This document shows positions 59,734 to 64,000 of a stretch of DNA of 64,000 bases, one piece after another (within the stretch, counting starts at the first letter, position 1; each line of letters opens with the position of its first letter). The stretch covers positions 124,001 through 188,000 of the forward strand of contig JAENRU010000170.1 of the NCBI GenBank assembly GCA_016647705.1. Reading direction: 5' to 3'. The DNA comes from Eucommia ulmoides (Eukaryota > Streptophyta > Magnoliopsida > Garryales > Eucommiaceae). Under the pieces are notes generated by a model that had not been told where the DNA came from, did not search any database, and saw only the letters and a list, made by a program, of their open reading frames with translations. Both the position numbers and the translations under genes were made by a program.

Positions 59734-60174
59734 CACATACATATATAAATGTATGTGAAAAAAAGAGACACCACCTGTCAAGATCAAGTGTAAACATTCA
59801 ACTATTATTTTATTTTTATTTTTTTGTGTGCCATGTTGTCCCATTCCCCCAAACCCGCGTCCCTACTCCATTTTATTTTTTTTATTTTTATCCATTTCAA
59901 AAGACTTCAATATGGATTTGTTTTTAATCAAATTACATTCATCCCCCACAAATATTTTTAAGATATCATTTAAACTCAAATTTTAAAACTACTATTTAAA
60001 AAAATAATAATTGACCCTCATTTTTTTAAGTAATTATTAAATAACACAATACACCCGTTATTTTTCTAAATGTTCTAAAATGCAATTAAAAGTATGAATG
60101 TGCAAAGACTAGGCTTTACATAACGGCTAGTTTTAATCAAATCCCAAAAATCCTCAAAATCTAAAATAGCCTAG

Positions 60175-60473
60175 TCGGTTGACCGACCTCTATCCATCAG
60201 TCGACCGATGAATGCAGGATGCTAGTAAAGCCAATCTCAAATGACAGTCGGTTGACCGATCCCCTATGGGTCTGTTAACCAATCGATTTAGGATGCTTCT
60301 CTAGGCCAATTTGCGGCCCTTGGTCGGTTGACCGATCATCGATAGTTAGTTGACCGATCGATATAGAGAGTTCAACTATCGACCATTGGTTGACTGATCT
60401 TCCTTCATCGGTTAACTGATCGATTCAAAGACTTCACATTTTTCTAGCCTATGCCCATCGGTTAACCGATCCC
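60175..60473. repeat. Array of GGTTGACCGATC motifs
   Basis: Nine copies of CGGTTGACCGATC or close variants (GGTTAACCGATC, AGTCGACCGATG, GGTTGACTGATC) at about 60175, 60199, 60248, 60273, 60323, 60346, 60387, 60408 and 60458. They come in pairs about 24 bases apart with a higher-order period near 73 bases. Four are near-perfect palindromes around TTAA or TCGA, and several contain TTGACC. The array ends about 10 bases before the predicted LTR start of Copia element 2. Confidence 0.8.
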
Positions 60474-60482
60474 TTGTGATCG

Positions 60483-63400
60483 TGTTAAAGGGTATTTATG
60501 TCTTTCCAGTATTACTTAGAGTTTCCTATATGTTTAGGGTTTGTTATATGGTTTCTTAATTTCTATTATGAATAAAGGGAGAGACTAACACGATAGTTAA
60601 GTTTTCTCATTCTTTTCATATTCGTTTATCTCTTTAACATGCATATATATGTTCATCCATCTTTTTCTTTCTCTTTTTTTTATTTTTTTTTTCTTCAATC
60701 AATCATCTGTACATTCTCCACAAAAAAAAAAAGGAAAACGTGTTCAGAAAAACCCTAGCCGTCGCTGTTGTTCTTCCGTGTCCAGATCCGAGCCTTCGTC
60801 ATAATCGCCGCCCAGTTGCGATATACTTTCTCCGTTTCCATCTTGTTCCGCGCAATCCCTCCGTCGTGGTCCAAATTCGACATCTACTCTACCGTCGTCG
60901 TACAGATTCAGCCTCTCCACATTTGATGCACCGATCGACGACCACCGTTGACGATCATGTCCACTTTTGTGGCTCAAATCCTAGTCCAAGACACTACTTC
61001 TAGGGTTTCGAAACCCTAGATTTATCCTACCTCCGCTGCTTTCAGTCTGACGTCTACATCTATGGCCATCACTATTTTTGGCCAAAAAGTTTGTGAGTAA
61101 CTTGGCTTTGTTCTCTCCTTAATGTTTCTCATGTAAGCTTTTACACTCGTTGTTGTTGTTTGTTTTCCTTGTCTACATTGTTTTGTTTGTTAGTTGTATC
61201 GGGTGCTAATATCGATGGCTCAACCCCAACCATTAACAACCCGCAAGTTAAACAAGACCAATTATTTAAATTGGTCAAAGGCTATGAAAATAACCCTTAC
61301 CGGACAAGGAAAACACCGTCATTTCACGGAATCTGCCCCGACAGAAGATGATAAGAAGTATGAGGAATGGATTCAAGTTGATGCACAGATTGTAGTGTCA
61401 TTGTGGAATTCGATGGAGCCTCAAGTTACTTGTTCCTAATTTAAGTCATTTGTCTTCATTAACGTGTGAGTTCTATCAATTAGGTAAGCATCATCGTATT
61501 TCATTTGCTTTCCCAGCTCATGTTCGAGTATCGAGTCCTTTTAGTTTAGTTCATTCAAATATTTGGGGTCCTTCTCGTGTTATTTCTACTTTGAGTTTTC
61601 ATTATTCTGTCACATTTGTGAATGATTTTTCCAAAGTTACTTGACTTTATTTAATGAAATATCGTTCATAATTATTCTCTATTTTTCGTGCGTTTTGTGT
61701 TGAAATTAAAACTCAATTTAATGTACCAGTGCATATTCTCCAAAGTGATACTTGAGAATACTTTTCTCAGCCATTACTTCCTTTATGTCACACTCTTGTA
61801 TCTTGCATCAGTTTTTATGTCCTCACACACCACAACAAAATGGAGTTACTGAGCGTAAGAATCGATATCTCCTGGAAGTGGCCCGTACTCTTCTTTTTGA
61901 GATGAATGTTTCCAAACACTTCTGGGACGATGTGGTTCTTACAGTTTGCTTCCTAATCAATCGGATGTCGTGCTCTACCCTGCATGGCAAGGTTCCCCAT
62001 TCCATTTTTTTTCCTCGTTCACCCTTGTTTAGTTTACCTCCTTGAATATTTGGATGTATTTGTTTTGTTCATCAGTTGACTCCCGGCAGGGACAAGGTAG
62101 ATCCTTGTACTTTAAAATGTGTTTTCCTTGGCTATTCTCGTACACAAAAGGGTTATCGATGTTATAATCCATCATTACATCGCTCATTTGTGTGTGCAGA
62201 TGTTACCTTCTTTGAGTTTACCCCTTACTTTTCTATCCCATCCTCTCGAGATGATTTGGATGTTACACTTCTTTTACCAAGTGTACCAAACCCTACACTA
62301 TTTTCCTCTACTCTAGATCCTATTCCGCCTAGTCGTTCTTCAGTTCCTTTACAGGTATACTTTTGTTGCCAGAAGGTCGTCTCTGCTATTGCGCCCATCG
62401 ATTTTGTGTCCTCAGATTCTTCTCCAGCTGAACCATTTATGTCTGACCTGAATATGCCCATTGCCATCCGAAAGGGTAAACGCACTTGTACTAACCATCC
62501 TATATCCAACTTTGTCTCATATGCACACCTATCTCCTTCATACTCCTCATTTGTTACTTCTTTGTCCTTTATTTCTATTCCTAAGTCTGTTTCAGAGGCC
62601 CTCACTTACCCTGGTTAGACAAAAGCAATGGAAGAAGAAATACTTACCTTACATCAGAATGACACTTGGGATCTCGTATCACTTTCGCCTGACAAAACAG
62701 TAGTTAGATGTAAATGGGTGTATATTATCAAAGTTTATCCGGATGACACCATTGATCGACTTAAGGCTCGCTTAGTTGTTAAAGGCTATACTCAGGTATA
62801 CGGTCTTAATTACTATGAGACATTTTCTCTAGTTGCCAAACTTGCTTCTGTTAGTTTGTTCATCTCTCTAGTTGTCACTTTTCATTGGTCATTACATCAG
62901 CTCGATATCAAAAATGTTTTCCTAAATAGAGATCTGACTGAGGAGGTATGTATGGAGCAACCTCTTGGGTTTGTTGCTCAGGTAGAGTCTGATTTGGTAT
63001 GTCATCTGAAGAAATCTATTTATGGCCTCAAGTTGTCTCATAGAGCATGGTTTGGAAGATTTAGTACAATAGTCACTGAATTTGGTCTTTGGCATTGCAG
63101 AGTCGATCATTCTGTCTTCTACAGGCATAATAAAGTCGGGAGAATATTGTTGATTATGTACGTGAATGACATCGTAATTACCGGAGAACACCATGGTAGT
63201 TTTCAAGAACTTAAAAAGTTTTTACTAGTAAGTTCCAAACCAAAAATTTGGGTCGCCTAAAGTATTTCTTGGGGATTGAAGTTGCTCAATCAAGTCAAGG
63301 TATTTACCTGTCTCAGATAAAATATGTCCTTGACCTATTGAGCGAAACAGGAATGCTAGGAGCTAAACCGATTAACTCGCCAATGGATCCAAACACTAAG

Positions 63401-64000
63401 TTGTTGTCAGATCAAGATGTACTACTGACAGATTCAGCGCAATATAGACGGTTAGTTGGGAAGTTGAACTACTTGACAGTTACCATGCCAGATATTTTCC
63501 TTGTTGTTAGTATTATCAGTCAGTTCTTGGATCGTCCAATAACCTGTCACTGGGATACAGTGATCCATATTCTTCAATATTTGAAAGGTGCTCCTAGTTG
63601 CAGTTTGCTATATCAAAATTTCGGTCATACTCAAATAAAGGGTTACACAAACGCAGACTGGGTCAGATCACCTTTAGATGGGAAGTCTACTACTGGGTAT
63701 TGTGTATTTGTTGGTAATAATCTTGTCTCTTGGAAGAGTAAAAAACAGATGGTAATGGCGCGGTCAAGTGCAAAATTGGAATACAGGGCAATGGCCCACA
63801 CCACTTGTGAGTTAACTTGGTTGAAATATTTGTTGAAAGAACTTGAATTTGAATACTCTTCGCTGAAGGACCTAGTATGTGATAATCAAGAGGCTCTTCA
63901 CATTGCATCCAACCCTGTCTTCCATGAGAGAACAAAACACAGTGAAATTGACTGTCACTTTATTCGAGAAAAATTATTGCAGAAGTAGATTGAGGCTAAA
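60483..64000 (+). mobile_element. Copia-type LTR retrotransposon 2, decayed, right end outside window
   Basis: It probably begins at TGTTAAAGGGTATTTATG (60483), an LTR-like start. The LTR end is uncertain; a degenerate primer-site-like TTGTATCGGGTGC at 61194-61206 lies just before gag. A truncated gag is followed directly by part of integrase, then reverse transcriptase and RNase H, so roughly the end of gag, the protease and the front of integrase are deleted. No 3' LTR is within the window. Confidence 0.8.
61215..63988 (+). pseudogene. Broken, internally deleted Copia gag-pol of element 2
   Basis: Gag starts MAQPQPLTTRKLNKTNYLNW and stops at about 61439. It joins to the integrase zinc-binding end (CEFYQLGKHHR) near 61465. 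The integrase motif HSDVWGPS reads HSNIWGPS, losing the first catalytic Asp, and a stop sits in the second catalytic region (QSDT-stop-EYF) near 61755. Further stops occur near 61645 and 62043 and at 62618. Reverse transcriptase (62628-63260) has YVND where YVDD is required. A frameshift near 63227 leads into the RNase H half (63248-63988), where DADW reads NADW. Inactive. Confidence 0.88.

Larger units (their letters stand above)
53655..60482. other. Repeat-rich region between DUF21 gene and Copia element 2
   Basis: No intact gene. Contents listed separately: a PIF-like MITE (54647-55276), a Copia gag remnant (55585-56503), an LTR-like GC-rich patch (58078-58135), a 205 bp tandem duplication (59294-59698), a TA microsatellite and a motif array (60175-60473). 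56600-58070 is AT-rich and could be a degraded LTR of the gag remnant (weak inference). 58140-59240 and 59735-60170 show nothing recognised. Confidence 0.55.

Overview
This is a 64 kb piece of plant nuclear DNA, almost certainly from a eudicot. The signs are AT-rich intergenic DNA, GT-AG introns, six intron-containing or plant-type genes whose closest recognisable relatives are Arabidopsis proteins, Copia retrotransposons, TRIMs, an Au-like SINE and many small inverted-repeat elements. I rebuilt the exons by reading splice sites by eye. For each multi-exon gene every junction is GT-AG and keeps the frame from ATG to stop. Arabidopsis comparisons are from memory, not from a search.

Layout: (1) 565-8129 (+) is an ER J-protein of the SEC63/ERdj2 type, 10 exons, 665 aa. 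(2) 9050-14412 (-) is an EMB1417-like (At4g21190-type) PPR protein, 5 exons, 294 aa, convergent with gene 1. (3) 16254-22952 (+) is an At3g49140-like, probably plastid, protein with an acidic middle, 10 exons, 510 aa. (4) 25012-26013 (-) is SARD4, the intronless ornithine-cyclodeaminase-family reductase of pipecolic acid synthesis. (5) 37655-44552 (-) is PrimPol, an archaeo-eukaryotic primase-polymerase, 14 exons, 591 aa, with catalytic and zinc-binding residues intact. (6) 47071-53654 (+) is a DUF21/CNNM-type membrane protein with CBS domains, 13 exons, 450 aa.

Genes 1-2 match Arabidopsis neighbours At4g21180-At4g21190. Genes 4-6 match At5g52810-At5g52800-At5g52790. The window therefore looks like two conserved gene neighbourhoods joined through gene 3. 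The genes do not form one pathway; they are housekeeping, organelle, immunity and DNA-repair functions side by side.

Mobile DNA: a 5.4 kb Copia element (27858-33242) with almost identical 174 bp LTRs but a broken gag-pol sits inside an inverted array of ~91 bp tandem repeats between SARD4 and PrimPol. A second decayed, internally deleted Copia element fills 60483-64000 and runs off the window. A third, very degraded Copia gag remnant lies at 55585-56503. Three TRIM elements (20366-20740, 47480-47813, 47846-48174) lie in introns. Many MITE-like elements occupy introns and intergenic DNA. I found no rRNA, no tRNA gene, no CRISPR and no prokaryotic-type system. The most unusual structures are the inverted minisatellite around the young Copia insertion, arrays of TTGAC-type motifs carried in or beside the retrotransposons, and a partial copy of an exon inside an intron of the DUF21 gene.
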